From contig JASAND010015681.1 of assembly GCA_030248195.1 (NCBI GenBank), positions 28,531 to 92,530 of the forward strand: 64,000 nt of DNA. The letters are read 5' to 3'. Of this stretch, positions 11,622-26,000 are shown piece after piece (position 1 is the first letter of the stretch; the number at the start of each line of letters is the position of its first letter). The DNA comes from Trissonchulus latispiculum. Its lineage: Eukaryota > Nematoda > Enoplea > Enoplida > Ironidae. The notes below the pieces were generated by a model that worked only from the letters and a program-made list of their open reading frames with translations, searched no databases and was not told where the DNA came from. Position numbers and translations under genes: made by a program.

Positions 11622-14445
11622 ATTCAAAAGTAATCTTTAAACAACTTACTATTTGATTCCATTTGAAAATCAACAATAAAAATTAATTTTAAAAAAGAGC
11701 ACAACTTGATAGCTTTAAATAGATAGTAGAATAAAATTACTGAATATTTAAAATTTTCCACACAAAATTATATGCAAATTAGTTTGTGAATGATTGGAAC
11801 CTGGCTTGTGTCTTCCAGTACTGACGTTTATTCCCGTATGCAGTGCTCGTGAATCAGTTCTAAAATTCCTGTCAAATTTAAGTTGCTGTGTTATGGATGT
11901 TGCAGCGGCGCTTTTGCCTTAATCGAAAGTTAGAAGATTTTAAAACTGCTATAATTCCGGCGGGCACCCATTCAAGCCTGCTTTCCCTCCAAAGTTTATT
12001 CTTAACTTATGCTATAAAATATCGAAAGGAACTGCGATGAACGAAGGGAATCACGAGGCAACTTTTTTTGGAATTTTACACAGAATAAGAAAAACGGAAA
12101 TTTTTGAAAACTCAGCAATAAAATTTAGAATTTTTACAAAATTTTTTGAATTGCGAAAATTCTTTAGAACTTCTCAATTGTTTTTCGACGATCTTAACTG
12201 AGTCGAGGATCATTATACATAATTATATTCACGAATATTTTCAGTTTAACCTGTCAAGATGATAGTATATTTTTAGAATACTGCAAATAATAAACATACA
12301 ACCGTTTTGCTATCTGACAAAATAAAAATATTGCGAAAACCCTGGAAACACCGGAAGGTTTACAATTTACTGGTAAAATTCTTTATGAAAACTAAAAATA
12401 TACACCACACACGTTGGGTTGACTTCAATTCAAAAACCGCCTAAATATTTAGAAAAAATTGGCTTTGAAGGTGTGAAGAAATCTAGCGAATATAGAAAAT
12501 TAGGCTGTAAACTTGAAAACAGAAAGAAAACAGACTTCACTGGATTTGTTGGCAACTTTGTTTGAGCAAGCTCAGAAATATGATATATAGTGGAATTCGA
12601 TCAAATTACAGTTTTTCATTGGGCCCGGCTCAGCTCGGAGTCTCAACAGTTTCAATTCTCCGCTCGGGCTCAGGAGTCAATCCAAGCCACGAGTTGACAA
12701 ATTCGACCACAGCTTAGTTTTCATAGCTCTAACACTTCGATGAATAGTCGGAGAAAAAGCATAGTTGCGATTAATTGGCGTTCTGTCTGTTGGAACGGTA
12801 AAGGTTTCGAGTTATAGTAGAAAACCGTTTTTCTAAATTTTCGTCTTCAACTTTTAGCGGTTTCAACGATTTGGCACAACTTTAGCATCGCTGAATTCAT
12901 CAGGTCAATCTTTCAGCTTTCAATTCGATTAACTAGACTAACCAGAATAGGTCAGAACGTTTAATGAAATTGTTTAGGCTAGATATGTCCAAAGGAAGCG
13001 CTTTGTATATTTGACTTGAAAAAGTATTTATATACTGCCGCTATTGGTAAAAAACTTTTATCATTATGTAGAATAGGATCTGAGCCTTCGAATTTGAGTC
13101 AATAGGTACTCTATTCTAGTTCTATTTGAGTTCAGCAGCAACGAATCGAGAATGAGATCTGCCAAGAACCACAGATTTTCTCTGCATTCAATCGATCGAT
13201 GAAGTGAAAAACTGAAGATGAAGTCACTGATTATTGAAATTTCGGTGAACTGGAATGTCTCACTGCAATGTGGGCGGCAGTTTTTGGATGAAAAATACGG
13301 CATAAGACGACTCTTCAGATCAAGTAAACAATCTCCCCCCAGCCTCAATTGGGGGGAGATAGTTTACTTGATGTTAACTTTAGCAAAACTTAACCAATTT
13401 AGCTCAAATTTTGTGTGGATGCATTCCAACACATGTCTGATTGATTGGTAATAATATTTTAAAATTTTAAAAAATTTACATTTTTAAGTTTTTTAAGGGG
13501 GGACCGAGGGGAATCAAAACATTTTTTGTCCTCAATTTTGCTGAAACATTATGTATAGGGGTTTTAGAACAGGAATCTGAAGTAGGTTTTTCGATTCTGC
13601 TTTTCGCTAGTTCAGTACAAGCTTACATCTTAAGCTTACTACCTTAGCTTATACTGAGCTAACGGAAAGCTGAATCGAAAAACGGACTTCAGATTTGTGT
13701 TCTACGAGCCTGAGAACCCCTATATACAATGTTTCAGCAAAATTGACGACAAAAAATTTTTTGATTCCCCTTGGTTCCCCTTTAAAAAACTTAAAAATTT
13801 AAATTTTTTAAAATTTTAAAATTTTATTACCAATCAATCAGACGTGCGTTGGAATGCATCCACACAAAATTTGAGCGAAATTGGTTAAGTTCTGAAAGAT
13901 CTAAGCGTTGGGGGGAGATAGTTTACTTGAGAATTTGGGGGGGAGATTGTTTACTTGATCCGACTCTTCTTTGCTCTGCGCTTTAACTCCACACAACCAA
14001 CTATTATACAGTAGTAGAAAATGTCAAGGGAAGGCTATTGCAAAAGAGAAAAGCTTACCATTGGACTCCATGAAAACACAGTTAATTAAATTAAATAATT
14101 AAATAATAAAAATTAAAATTAAAAAACTTCCACTTGATAGCATTTATAAATCATAGTGTGTGAAATTTGTTAAATTTCTTCTTCACGTGTTTATATGCAA
14201 ATTAGTTTCTTATTCAGAGTTTTATTACGTAAGGCTGTTCCGACTGGCAGCGTCATTTCAACTTCGGGAATTTCATGCAACGACCAGCATTTTAAATGAA
14301 TGAATGTAAGCTTCAAATTCCCCGAATTTCAACCAAAAATGATGATTCAGGCAGTGCAGATGAACGATTATTTGTAGTAAAAAATATCCACAAATATAAA
14401 CCTTATTTATGCCTACCGAAATTTGATATAAAAACTTATACTTAT
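11622..14445. repeat. Tandem duplication, copy 2 (interrupted)
   Basis: Second copy of the 7836-11621 segment, in the same orientation and about 75-85 percent similar by eye. It is interrupted by a different foldback (13318-13960), so both insertions came after the duplication. The open frame at 13064-13348 has no recognisable product. Confidence 0.7.
13318..13960. mobile_element. Foldback element with 9-bp target duplication
   Basis: Ends gatcaagtaaacaatctccc and the matching gggagattgtttacttgatc are inverted repeats, and the arms continue inward through most of the 643 bp. CGACTCTTC is directly repeated at 13308-13316 and 13961-13969. A 9-bp duplication with long arms fits non-autonomous Mutator-like elements. 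Each end also contains a short local hairpin (agtaaacaatctcccc near tagtttacttga). Confidence 0.8.
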
Positions 14446-15290
14446 ATAAAAAACTTATAAAAATAAAAATTTTGAACTTTCTTGTAACTGTTTTCTTAGA
14501 GAGTCAACTTTTCGCTAATACAGACAGACATTTTGGTTAACTGACTTTTATACTTATATTTTTATATGCTTATATTTGTTTACTAATAGAAGTTACATGC
14601 AATTGCTTGAGTTCGGTTCTAGTTAGTTCTCATCAATCCGTATCTGTAAAGCAGATGTTTTCAACCACAGCAATCATACGGCACCAGGGCTGGGCCAAGA
14701 CATTCGTAGGCAAAGTTTCAGCCTAGACCCTACGCGGCTGAACGGACACTGGATAGATTCGCACTCAAAACGGAATCGAAGCAAATCGAATATGAAAATA
14801 TGAAATTGAGTGTGATTGTACCATCTACAGCAATTCGGTTGATTTGTTGGTCCGTGTTGCGTCTGTGGAGAAAAAGACCAACTCTTACCATAAATTCAAC
14901 TTTGCGCTGCGCTTGCGATAGTGTACGGAGTACGGACACTAAAATTTTCAGCATTAACGTTTAATGTTTTCTGAAACGGCCATTGGCGTACCATTGACCG
15001 CATTTCTGGGCCAATTGTCTTGGCCGCCCATTGGCCATTTGGCCATTTGGCCATTGGTCAAGCTGGAAAGTATAAGCCTGTAGCTGGAAAGGCCTGATCT
15101 TTTGAGTGTGTAAGAAAAGAGTCATCTATTGTGTTCTATGGAGTTCTCTCCAGGGGTCTTTTTCTTTTTTCTTTTTTTTTTTTAATTTTTGCCTCCGGAA
15201 ATTTGGTATTAGAATTTTTTTTTAAATTTTTTTTTTTTTGTTTTTTTTTTTTTTGGCTTTGGTAGTAAAAAGGAATTCATGACATATATA
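14446..15290. other. No gene recognised; T-rich tract
   Basis: Contains a short tandem patch of tggccatt units (14975-15058) and a long T-rich tract (15155-15255). Nothing coding is supported. It ends at the TATA target site (15287-15290) of the LTR retroelement. Confidence 0.5.
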
Positions 15291-16770
15291 TGTGAGGGCA
15301 AGGAATTTCGTAATGTTACCCACGGGATAAACTAAAACTGGAATTAGCTGTTTGAATCAAGTATTGGAGCTGAGATTGATTAATTGAATCGGCACAACTA
15401 CACAACTATTGCTGGATTAGCTAGATCTGTCATGTCTGTTGTGAATCTTTTGTGAATTGCTGTGATTGTACTAGCTAAGTTTGGTGGATGACAATTTTGG
15501 TATTTTTGTGACAATTTGGTCTTGATTCTTTGTACGATTATTTTTGGGTGAAACTATTTTAAGTCTCTGTTGCTAAATGGACCTTTGTCAAGAATTGTGC
15601 AGTGGACTGAAAAGTTTAGATAAGATGCTATTCCTAAGAAATGATGGATTATTTTGTTTGCTTAGTTTTACCAAAATTTGGGATCTTATCACAGCAGGGT
15701 CCTGAGTGGGGTTAATACGTTCAAGTTTGGGAATTTTCGGAGCCCCACTCACCCCTTGAGCAAATATGCACGTCACATCTAAATGACGTTTCTCTTTACA
15801 CTCAAAAACTCGCACGTGACATCAAAGAACTACAGAGGAGGCCGAAAGGCCCGCCTCTCGCACGTCACACACGCTTGATTGACAGGTCTTCCCCAAAACC
15901 CCAAAAATTCTCCAAATTGAAAAACCAGTCGTGGTTGTGCTGGCGAGTCGAGAGGTACGCTATTTTTCTGCTCTTGTTGGACTTGTTGGATCTTGACCGA
16001 GGGCCCTACTAGGGAGAGACCGGTCTTCACTCGGAGATTTGTGTAGGTCAGTCAGGACCTGTCTGTTTTTAACCTTTATTGGCCAGCCACGACTCCCGTC
16101 TATTTTTACCGATTAACGCTATCTGTGACTATTCGACCTTTCCTATTTTCCATTTTCCCCCGCCGGAGGACCTGTCATTGGAATTGCACGACGCAACTGG
16201 ACAAGGGATAACCAAGGTAACAGGAATCTGTAAGTTGGTGGTAACTAACGGCCTAAAACGGAAAATTGTGAGACTTTCAACGAGACGTCAAAAACTGAGG
16301 GAATTTAACAAGAAGCTAGTTTAACTTTCATCTTGATCCACTACTATCGCTTGTATCTTTGATGTGTATTTACTGTGTAATCGTACCTTCTCTATGTGTC
16401 TACCTAGATATTTGTAACCTTGTATTGGTAAAATTGTAGATAACTATATTCATGTATAATTATAATTGTGACCACTTAATTAAACTAATAATTTAATTTA
16501 ACTATTGCGTGAATCGGCTTTACCTGCGCTTGAGCGAGAAAGAGAGTAGGAAAGTTCAATACTTAGATCGCTAGAAAATAGGAAATAACTGTGAACCGAT
16601 TATCTGGATTTAATGCTAGTTAGTTTCATAGTATGACCCCTGTGTATGCCCTTGAATGACCAGGGAATAGCAAGTATAGAGCAAGAATTCGACGTGGATT
16701 TTCCTGGAGGTGTGTCTAATCTGTAGAGAAAAGAGAATAAAACGACCCCCAAATATCCCTTTTCTTTACA
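15291..16770 (+). repeat. 5' LTR
   Basis: Begins TGTGAGGGCAAGG and ends CTTTACA. It is nearly identical to the 3' LTR, apart from an indel-rich patch near 15350-15420 and scattered substitutions. A polyadenylation signal AATAAA lies at 16736-16741, about 30 bp before the end, and is preserved in the other copy. Minus-strand open frames at 15588-15815 and 15830-16030 recur in the other LTR simply because the LTRs are duplicates. Confidence 0.93.
16736..16741 (+). promoter_or_regulatory. Polyadenylation signal in 5' LTR
   Basis: AATAAA followed closely by the LTR end. The identical site at 32883-32888 in the 3' LTR is the one that would be used for the genomic RNA. Confidence 0.6.
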
Positions 16771-16772
16771 TG

Positions 16773-16790
16773 TGGAGCCCGCCTTTGGAG
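16773..16790 (+). promoter_or_regulatory. Candidate primer-binding site
   Basis: TGGAGCCCGCCTTTGGAG starts two bases after the 5' LTR with the TGG expected for pairing to a tRNA CCA end. The matching tRNA was not identified, so this rests on position and the TGG only. The remaining leader (16791-17021) holds no other feature I can support. Confidence 0.4.
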
Positions 16791-17021
16791 GAAAAAATAT
16801 TGGAGTTTTTCAAACAGAATTTTTAGAAAGATCAATTCGCAACGTTCTTTAAGTTTGTTTTCTCTGAAAAATTCTGGGCTCCTAATTTTTTCCAAAAGAA
16901 CTCACCATTTTGACAGACATCAAGGTGTAACTGTGTGTAACGCATAAGTGTCATAATAATAATACATTGTCTTATAACCTAGTTGTTTAGTTAGGTAAGA
17001 TAATTTTACGTAATATACAGA

Positions 17022-20000
17022 ATGCCTGATCCTGCAGAAACGGGAGGGGGGACACCTCCCAACCCACCTGAACAGCCGGAATCTCCTCCGTCCACGCCGC
17101 CACCGGCTGGACCTGAAAACGTTGCTTTAACTGCCCTAACGAAAACTTTGACCGAATTTAATGCTGTAGTCAGAGCTCAAGGGGTAGCCACTGCTTTCAG
17201 TTCAGTGCCCATCCACCATGGTCACTCCTCGGAATCGTTTGAAGAGCACGTCGAAAAATACGAAAGGTTTTGTAGCGTAATGAATTTTGATGAATGGCAA
17301 AAGGTACACACTTTCTCAAGTTCCTTGAAAGGGCGTGCTCTCGAACTCTTCCGATCTGTGCCCAAGGATAGCAGGGGCAAATGGACTGAACTGATCGCAG
17401 AAGCTAAGAAGATTATGGTACCCCCGCATACCGCGCTTCACGCCTCGTCCCTAATGTTCCAGGTGAAACAAGAAAAGGGAGAACCTGTAGCTGATTATCT
17501 CATGCGTTTGAATAGGTACGCTCGCCTTAGTTTTAAGGAGGAGGACGGGTTCACCGACAAACAAGTTGAACTGCTAAAATTGCGACTGTTTCTTTTCGGA
17601 TTGAGAACCGATCTCAAAAACAGAGTGCCTCCGGGGTGTACTACGTTAGCTAAGGCTGTTGAGAGGGCTCAGTTGGCAGAAGGAGAGTACCCGGGGGAGG
17701 GATACCCTTCCTTCTTGGAACCTAATTTTCGAGCAGAGCAGGACGCTCCAGCAGCAATTGCCGAGGCAGAAAAAGCTGTTAGAGATTTGAAGATTCGTTT
17801 TGAAAAGTTTGAGGCTGAAAACTCCAAAAAAGCGTCCAGTGCTGGAAAGTCTGAACGTTCACGAGACCTGCCCCCCGGTACCACCTGTTTTAACTGTAAT
17901 AAGCCCGGACATGTCCGACGTGAGTGCCGACAACCGGGAGGGGGAGCTTATCAGGCAAGAAACCAAAATTTTCAGTCTAACCGTGGGTCTTTTCGAAATT
18001 CTGAACGAAATCGAAATTATGACAATCGAAATGGACAGGGGCGTGACAATTACGATCGTGGTAGATACAATGACAATAATGGAAATGGTAATAGGGACCG
18101 TTATGACAACAGGAATAATAGGAATTATGACGGTAGAGATAACAGAAATTATGAGCGTAGAGATGATAGGAATTATGATCCACAGTATAGGAATGAACGG
18201 TATCGACCTGACAACCGGCGAGACAATGGTCAACCGAACGACCGAAGGGATCAGCGGTCTGATCTCCCTTCGGAGATGAGACGTGAGTACGGGCCTAAAT
18301 TCGCAGTCTCTCGATCTAGAGTTCAGGGAGACGGGTACTATCACGAAGACTCCGGTAGGGATCGACATTACTCGGGGTCCTCTGCCTACTCGGGCAGTGA
18401 TCGTTCGGAATATCACAGTCATAGGCAGTATTACAGTCGACAGCCTCGGTCTGACTCCGGGTCGGCTGGCCAATACTCTGCTCGCTCAGTACGGGCAGTT
18501 TCCCCCCAATGTGTGCGGCACGCGAAAAGGTGCCTTACTTCACCGCATTTTTCGCACCGAATTCTGATGTGTCGACAGCCCATGGTTTGCACCTGTCGAC
18601 CAGAACGTTACGAGCCACCCTGCTTGCTGAGAGGCGCGCTCACTCCTAGTACTGTAACCTCAACTGATGAGGAGCTGTTCATTCCTATCTCTAACTCTGA
18701 CGACGTAAGTCCGCGAAACTATGAAAGTTATCGCGAAACGAAAGTGGGTACTAAATCTCATACCGTTGCTGTTCAGTGTGAACTTTATTCAGATAAATTG
18801 TTGGAAATTCTCGAGAAGGAAACCGAAAAACCAAAGACTTTCGACTTTTCACTACTTTTAATACCATTTTGGTCTCTCTTTTCGGCCGTCCGTTCACTGA
18901 GAAAACTCGGTACGCCCATCTTTTGGCTTATGATGGGCCTACTACTGTCAACCGCTAGTGCTCAGTCGGCTACTGAAACAGGGTCGTCTCATTTTTTGGC
19001 AGACGAAATAGCTAAGATAGGTACGGTTGTGTTGCCTCGTTGGGGAGCTGTCTTGAGTCCCGCGGGTATAGGGGTGATATCTCAGAAAACTGAGTATTTG
19101 GCTTTGATTGTGCAGTTGGCGGTGCCCCCTATCTCGCCACAGTGGAAACCCCCTGAGTGGGCCAATGAGGAGGATTGTATCGATCTTAATACGGGTAAAG
19201 CTAAGACAGATCAGTATTGTGTGCGAATGATAAATCAGAGTTGTCCTCAGCATGATTTTTTGGAACAAGAAATTGATCAGATAAAAGCGGAATACCGAAA
19301 ACTTTATTCGGGAGTTTTGAACACAAATTTCTATTCTAAATTACTAGCTAGTCTATGCCGATCTACCCCTGGAGTTTGTACTTCTTACCCGCCTATAGAG
19401 CCAGGTAGGCAGCGTCATAAACGTTTTATCGAATTTCTGTTAGCTGGCGCATTGGGAATAGGTGGTATAGCCAACAGCCTGTCAAACTCCTACCATCTGG
19501 GCAAGTTAGACGCTAAGGTAAATGCCGTGGAACAGGGATTTCATATTCTTCGGGATGAGCAGATCAAAATTACAGATTCGGTTCGGAAAATCGTACACGC
19601 AAACGAGCAAGTTTATGCCTTTCTGCATCACACAGTTCAAGATCTGACCACGCTCATTATTCGTGCAAGATGCTCTAACTTTTCGTACATGCGACAAATT
19701 TACATGCAACTATTAGCTCACATTTTCACTTCCTCTTTACGGGAAGGCTTAAATTCTGTGATGCATGCCGGGTTGCGTTCCGAAATTACTCCCGGACTCG
19801 TTAATTTGCAAACTCTGAAAGGAATAATCAAAACACATCCCTCCTTGCGCAATTCACTGCTAAGCCAGGAACCTAGTCTCATCTATCAATTTGGCAAAGT
19901 CTATCCTATTAAGATTGATTTTAACTCGCTCCGATTTGGATTCATGCTCGAAATCCCTGTACCACTGGAACAGGAGGTAAGACCACTGTACGCAGTGCAC

Positions 20001-23000
20001 AACTTAGGTTACAACTCTAGGTTACACGGCATCACCACCCTGGCCCCTATGCCGGACTACGCCCAACGGTTGGACTCCGGTGAAGTCCGTGAGATCGACG
20101 TAACCGAATGTAAAACCGCACCTGGTCTTTGGTTTTGTCCCCCGAATGCTATCGTTACAAGCCTGAGAGCTAAGTGTCTACAAATCCTTATTTCATTCTC
20201 CGAAGATAGGGTAGAGAAAGAGTTTAGCACTTGTAAGGACTATGTCAAAGTGAAGGTCTTGGACAACTCCACCGAATATCGTACCACGCCCGCGGGCGTG
20301 CTCATTCGGACCAACTATACCGAAGTCATTGTAGCTAGGTCGCCGTCTCTGAATCATGTGGCCGAAGGAGAGAGAGTGCCAGTGCCAGAAACGGGCACGC
20401 TCTGGTTCGAACACGGCCGTTATCTGCATCTTATCATAGGAAACACTATTCTTACTAGTACGTTAGGAATCGCTAGGACTACTGTCACCTTAGCCGATCT
20501 CAAGGAAACAGTCGTGCCTGCCCCTTTAGGTAGGATACCATTACATTTCACTGAGCTATCTACCGCTGAATACGAGAATGAACAGGCTCGGAACCTCATA
20601 CAGGACCAAATGAAGGAATATGTACACCTGCCTTTTGTACCCTTGCAACTTAACCATGGGCTGTTTATGGTAATAATTGTCGTGATTATTGGATGTGTCA
20701 TAGTGTTCTGGGTTACGCCATGTGGTCGCAAATTCAGAAACCGAATTCGAGGTAAGTGCCACCGTAAACCTGACACTAACGCCGCAGCACCAGTGATTTC
20801 CGCGCCCTCAAACGGCCGTCGATTAACGGAACGACTTTTTAGTGACGATGAAGAAGAAGCCCCTATAGAATTGGGTTCCTTAGCTGTAAATGATGAACGG
20901 ATCCCCTTGCGACCCGTCAGTAGATCTCTAGACTACGATAAGTTACGTAAGGCTGCTAATAGATGTCAGGCCACTTCTAAAGCTATCTCTAGGGACACGT
21001 CCTACGCTTCTTCCATGTCCGATTATAATGTTAAGGACAGTGACGCTTCCGCCAACCTTTTATCAGATGAGAGAATTGACTGCGCCTCCCCTACTATAGA
21101 TATGAGTCTAGATAAGAAACATAGGAATGAGCGACATATAGTCCGGTTCTCATGCCAGCGGCCACTTGAGAAACAAGACTCGGGAGATGAGACCACTGAC
21201 TCATCGCTAGTTTCTTACTCCGACGCGGCTACCAGTCCTTTGAAACGCCGAGTCTCTCATTCCACTGCTAACACTGGGAATTCTCAGGTTCAAACACGTT
21301 CCCTCGTGGGGAACCCTAATAGAACTATCAACGCACACTCTGTACTTATGGTTCGAACTGTACCTTTGCTTATGACGTTATTGATCCTAGGACAAACTGT
21401 AGATGCTTTGTTTGACACAGGATCGCTTGTCTCAGTCATGACTACTGGGCTGGTGCGACAACTCAAACTAGACGTGCTTCCGGTAGAAATACCACAATAT
21501 TTGCAAACTGCTAACGGCGGGAAGTGTGAAATTGTAGGGACCATAACTGTGCCTGTTCTATTTCATAGGAATCGGGAATCCCTACCGATTCACGATTGGA
21601 CCTTTGTAGTGGTAAATAACCTTACGGTCGACTGCATTATAGGATCTGACTTTATGACTAGCTTTCCTGGGGAAATCTCACTCGATCTGGGACAGCACAC
21701 TATTACTTGGCCTACGCTGAACGGGAAAAACGTCACGATTCCTCTGAAATTACCCGTGACCTCTAGGAATCGCGAGATACATCTAATTGGTACCCTACCC
21801 TCTCAGACTAGGAACCACGGGGAATATCGGGCTAATACCCCAGTATTACACCGACCGCTGCCCATGATCTTTGTGAACCTAAACGGACGCCCCATACAGA
21901 CCTTAGTTGACACTGGAGCAAATCTGAGTTTGATGAGTGAAAACTTGGCTAACTTTCTGAAATTAGCCATTAAACCGCTAGTACACCCGCCTCGCGCCGA
22001 AGGCATAAACGGTCAAACCTTGAAATTTAGGGGTATTGTCAAATTACCTGTTGAATTCTATGACTCTCCCGGGATTAAAATTGAACATTCTTTTCTGGTT
22101 CCCAAGGGGTTAGCCGAGGACTGCCTTTTAGGGACTGACTTCTTGCATGAGCATGGCGGGGACCTCAACCTTAGCTTTCACAAGGGAGAACTGAGTTTAC
22201 TAAAAGCCGGTAAACCCCCCATGGTAGCTAAGATAATACAACAATCCCCGGTTACAGAAACCGCTTATAGGGTATCTGCTATGAAGCAGGTCATTATTCC
22301 CCCTTATGCTGAGGTAGCCGTACCTGCGCTAGTAGAAAGTGTAGAGTCTCTTAAGTATGACGGATTATTTGAACCGGACGTAACTAAGTTTGAGGGTAAT
22401 ACCGGTGCAGTTCAGGCCTTTCCTGCCATGGTAGATTTGAGATCACGCTGCGTACCGGTACTCATGCGAAACGGGACTGGGCAACCAGTAACGGTTTACG
22501 AGAACTCTACTTTAGGTAATGTAACGCCCCGTAATAGGGTTGGGCATCGGGAACCACAAGTCAAATATGAGGAGGTCATCAACGAATACGGGGAAGTTGT
22601 GAAGTTGGACAATCGGTTTAAATCTAATCCTAAAACGAGTCGGGAGGGACACCACTTTCGAATAAATTCTTTGAAGAATGTTGAGTCATGTTCCGTGAAA
22701 GACCTGCCCGAAGCTATGCAGGCAATTTCGTTTGATGAGGACTCTTTGAATGAAACTGAAAAAGGACAATTTCTGGGGCTTCTCCGCCAAAACAAGCACT
22801 GTTTCTCGCAACACTCTTTTGACATAGGGAAATGTACCATTTTTAAGGCTCACATCAACACCGGGGACGCTAAACCTATTTATGCTACACCCTATCGTCT
22901 ACCTGTACATTTGCGACAGCCTCTGTTAGAGGAGCTGACTGAGATGTTGAAATACGGTCTAATCCGTCCGTCTTCTAGTCCATGGAGTTCCCCCATGATT

Positions 23001-26000
23001 TACGTACCTAAGCCAGGCGGGAAGTTGCGACTATGCGTTGATTTTAGACGAGTAAATAAAATTAGCGATCCCGATATTTACCCGATTCCTCGCATCGATG
23101 ATATTATGACCTCTCTCAAGGGTTCAAAGTACTTCTCTACGATAGATCTAAGTAAGGGATTTAATCAAATTGAGTTGGATGAAGATTCTAAAGCAAAAGC
23201 CAGTTTCAATACTTTTCATGGGCAATTTGAATACAATGTTTTGCCGTTCGGGCTAAAATGTGCACCAGGAAATTTTCAAAGATGCATGGAGCGAATTTTG
23301 GGAGATTTGCAATGGAAAAAGTGTATTATTTACATTGATGACATTCTGATTTTCTCCAAAACCTTCTCTGAACATCTCGAAATTATGCAAGAGGTTTTTG
23401 ACCGACTGCGGGCTGCTGATTTGAAAATGAATCCGGGAAAATGTCATTTTCTTAAAAAATCTGTTACTTACCTGGGACACATCATTTCTGAACAGGGAGT
23501 TGAACCCTTGAAGGAGAGAATTCAGGCAATACATGATTTAGCGGTACCTAAGACGCTTAAAGACGTTGAGAGTTTTCTAGGAATGTGTGCGTATTACGCT
23601 AAGTTTATCAAGGGATTCGCCCATCTAGCTTCCCCCTTGTATTCTCTCAAGAAAAAAGGAGTACGGTTTGTGTGGAATAATACACACCAGCAATCTTTCG
23701 AATTGCTCAAAAGGAGTCTTGTTGAGGCCCCTGTACTGGCCCACCCCGATCTAGCTAAGGGATTTGTCTTACATACTGATGCATCTGATCTGGGTTTGGG
23801 AGCGGTTCTATCGCAAGAGCAGGACGACGGAAAGTACCACCCCGTCGCTTACGCGGCCAGGTCTCTAAAAAAGTATGAACGGAATTACTCCACCCACGAT
23901 AAAGAATGTTTAGCCATGAAATTTGGTATCGAGCACTTTAGACATTATTTGTACGGTGGACCGCCTTTCACTCTTTTTACCGATCATTCAGCTCTGCGTT
24001 GGTTAATGAAACACCCCCCACGAAATTCACGATTAGCTAGGTGGCAAATGACCTTCTCTGAGTATGACTTTGAGATTAAGCATAGGAACAATCCTCAGTT
24101 AAGGAATGCTGATGGACTATCTAGGAACCCCTTGTTTGCGGACGTAGCAAAGGGATTACCTGGAGAGGAACAGAACGGTGAGCGACAGTCAGTACGATTT
24201 CACCAGGAAGATAGCGATGATTTAGTAGCTCATATTAACTCTGTGGTTGTCAAAGGGGAAGGAAGGGAAAGTCGTGCTTTTCAACTACCCAAGATTTCAA
24301 AGGCTCAGGCAAAAAAGAGTGTTACTACTGTGCGCTCCAAAGTTTCGCGTATTTCTCAGCAGTCAGAATCTGAAAATTCAGAAGAAAGTCAACCGTCCCC
24401 TCAAAAACAACCTAAAATTCGTTCTCAGGTGGGTGACGTTTCGGATAGCGAACACATTAGCAAACCAACGCTTGCCAGTTTGAGGAAGAAGCGTGACATC
24501 TGCCCCTCCTCCACTTCTGAGGAAGAACCGGTAAGGGAAGAGTTTCGCTCCGAAACAGGACGACCAAAACGAAAGGAGCATGCGCATCTGGTTTTTAGTC
24601 AAATGTTCGATGTTGCAGTACGCGATAAGTCTAACGTTACTCTTAATCCAAAGTCCTGGAAAAAGCTGCAGCAGTTGCAAGCCGAAGATCTTTTATTGGG
24701 CGAAATTATTGAGTATAAAGTTAACAAGAATTTACCTAGTAACTTTAATCGCGCTGTCCGCATCGCCGCGCTCTCCGAACACTGCGATATGAGGGATGGG
24801 GTTTTGGTGCATCTTGAACGGTTTAGGGACACCGTGCTAGAGGTATTAGCCGTACCCGAAAGTTTGCGCTCCGAAGCTCTCGCTGCTTGTCATGATAGCC
24901 CCTATGCTGCACACGGCGGTTGCAATAAAACTTCGTTTCGACTATCTGAACACTTTTGGTGGCCAGGCATGCACGCTGATGCAAAACAGTGGGTTAAATC
25001 TTGTCCTCGGTGTCAAAAAAGGAAGGGACCCCCAAAAAACCCCAAGGCTCTATTAAGACACGCTCCACTTCCCGTAGAACCTTTTGAACGGGTCCATTGC
25101 GATTTAATGGATATCTCGAAAGCGTCTAAAAGCGGCATGAAGCATATACTCAGTTTCATTGATGCGTTTTCTAAATACGTGATTGCCGTGCCTATCAAGA
25201 ACAAGCGCGCGTATACAATCGCTCAAACTTTCCTTGAGTTTATTGTCCTGCAATATGGATCACCAAAGGAACTAGTCTCCGATCAAGGCAAGGAATTTGT
25301 GGCAGCGCTTAATAAAGAAATTTGCGCTCTCGTGCAAACTCGAAAGTTAGAAACTACGCGCTATCATCCCGCCGCTAACGGTCAGGTCGAGCGCTGGCAT
25401 CGCACGCTGTTAGACATGTTAAGCACTGTTACCGAAAACCATCTAGAATGGGATAACATGGTACCATTCTGTCAGTTTGCTTATAACACTTCAGTGAACG
25501 CCACCACAGGTGAAACACCGCATTATCTTCTGCATGCATGGGACCCTGTATTGCCTAGTGCCACGAATGTAGCTATACCCACTGATCGTAAATATGCCGG
25601 ATTTGATTATGTTAATAATGCCACGGAAGCTCTGCAACTAGCCTGGTCACTCGCCCGCGAAAAGACGGGAGCGGCTCAGGAAACGCAAGATCGTAATTAT
25701 AACCGTAATGCCGTAGAACCCACCTTCCGTGTAGGGGATCTGGTTATGATTAAGGCCTCTAATGTAGCTAAGAAAGATCAGGTGTATAAGTTGTTAGACA
25801 AGCGTGTGGGACCTTACCGTATTGACAAGATTTTCGGTTGTGTTGCCGAGGTGTATCCTGCTGGCAACCGACGCGCCAAACGAATTAAGGTACAGTTTAA
25901 CAATATGGTACCGTGCGTTGAGCCACGCGTCATTACTGCACCTGTCCACCAACACGAAGGGGATTCCACTGACACGTCCGATCATTCTGAATGTGAAATT

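Noticed and set aside
15588..16030. Minus-strand open frames of 75 and 66 codons, repeated at 31736-32178
   Set aside because: Their conservation is explained by LTR identity after retrotransposition; no motif supports a product.
16079..16324. 81-codon plus-strand frame in the 5' LTR
   Set aside because: Frame-broken by a one-base difference in the 3' LTR, so not maintained.
17800..18473. Long overlapping frames over the Asn/Arg-rich part of Gag
   Set aside because: Low-complexity shadows of the main frame.
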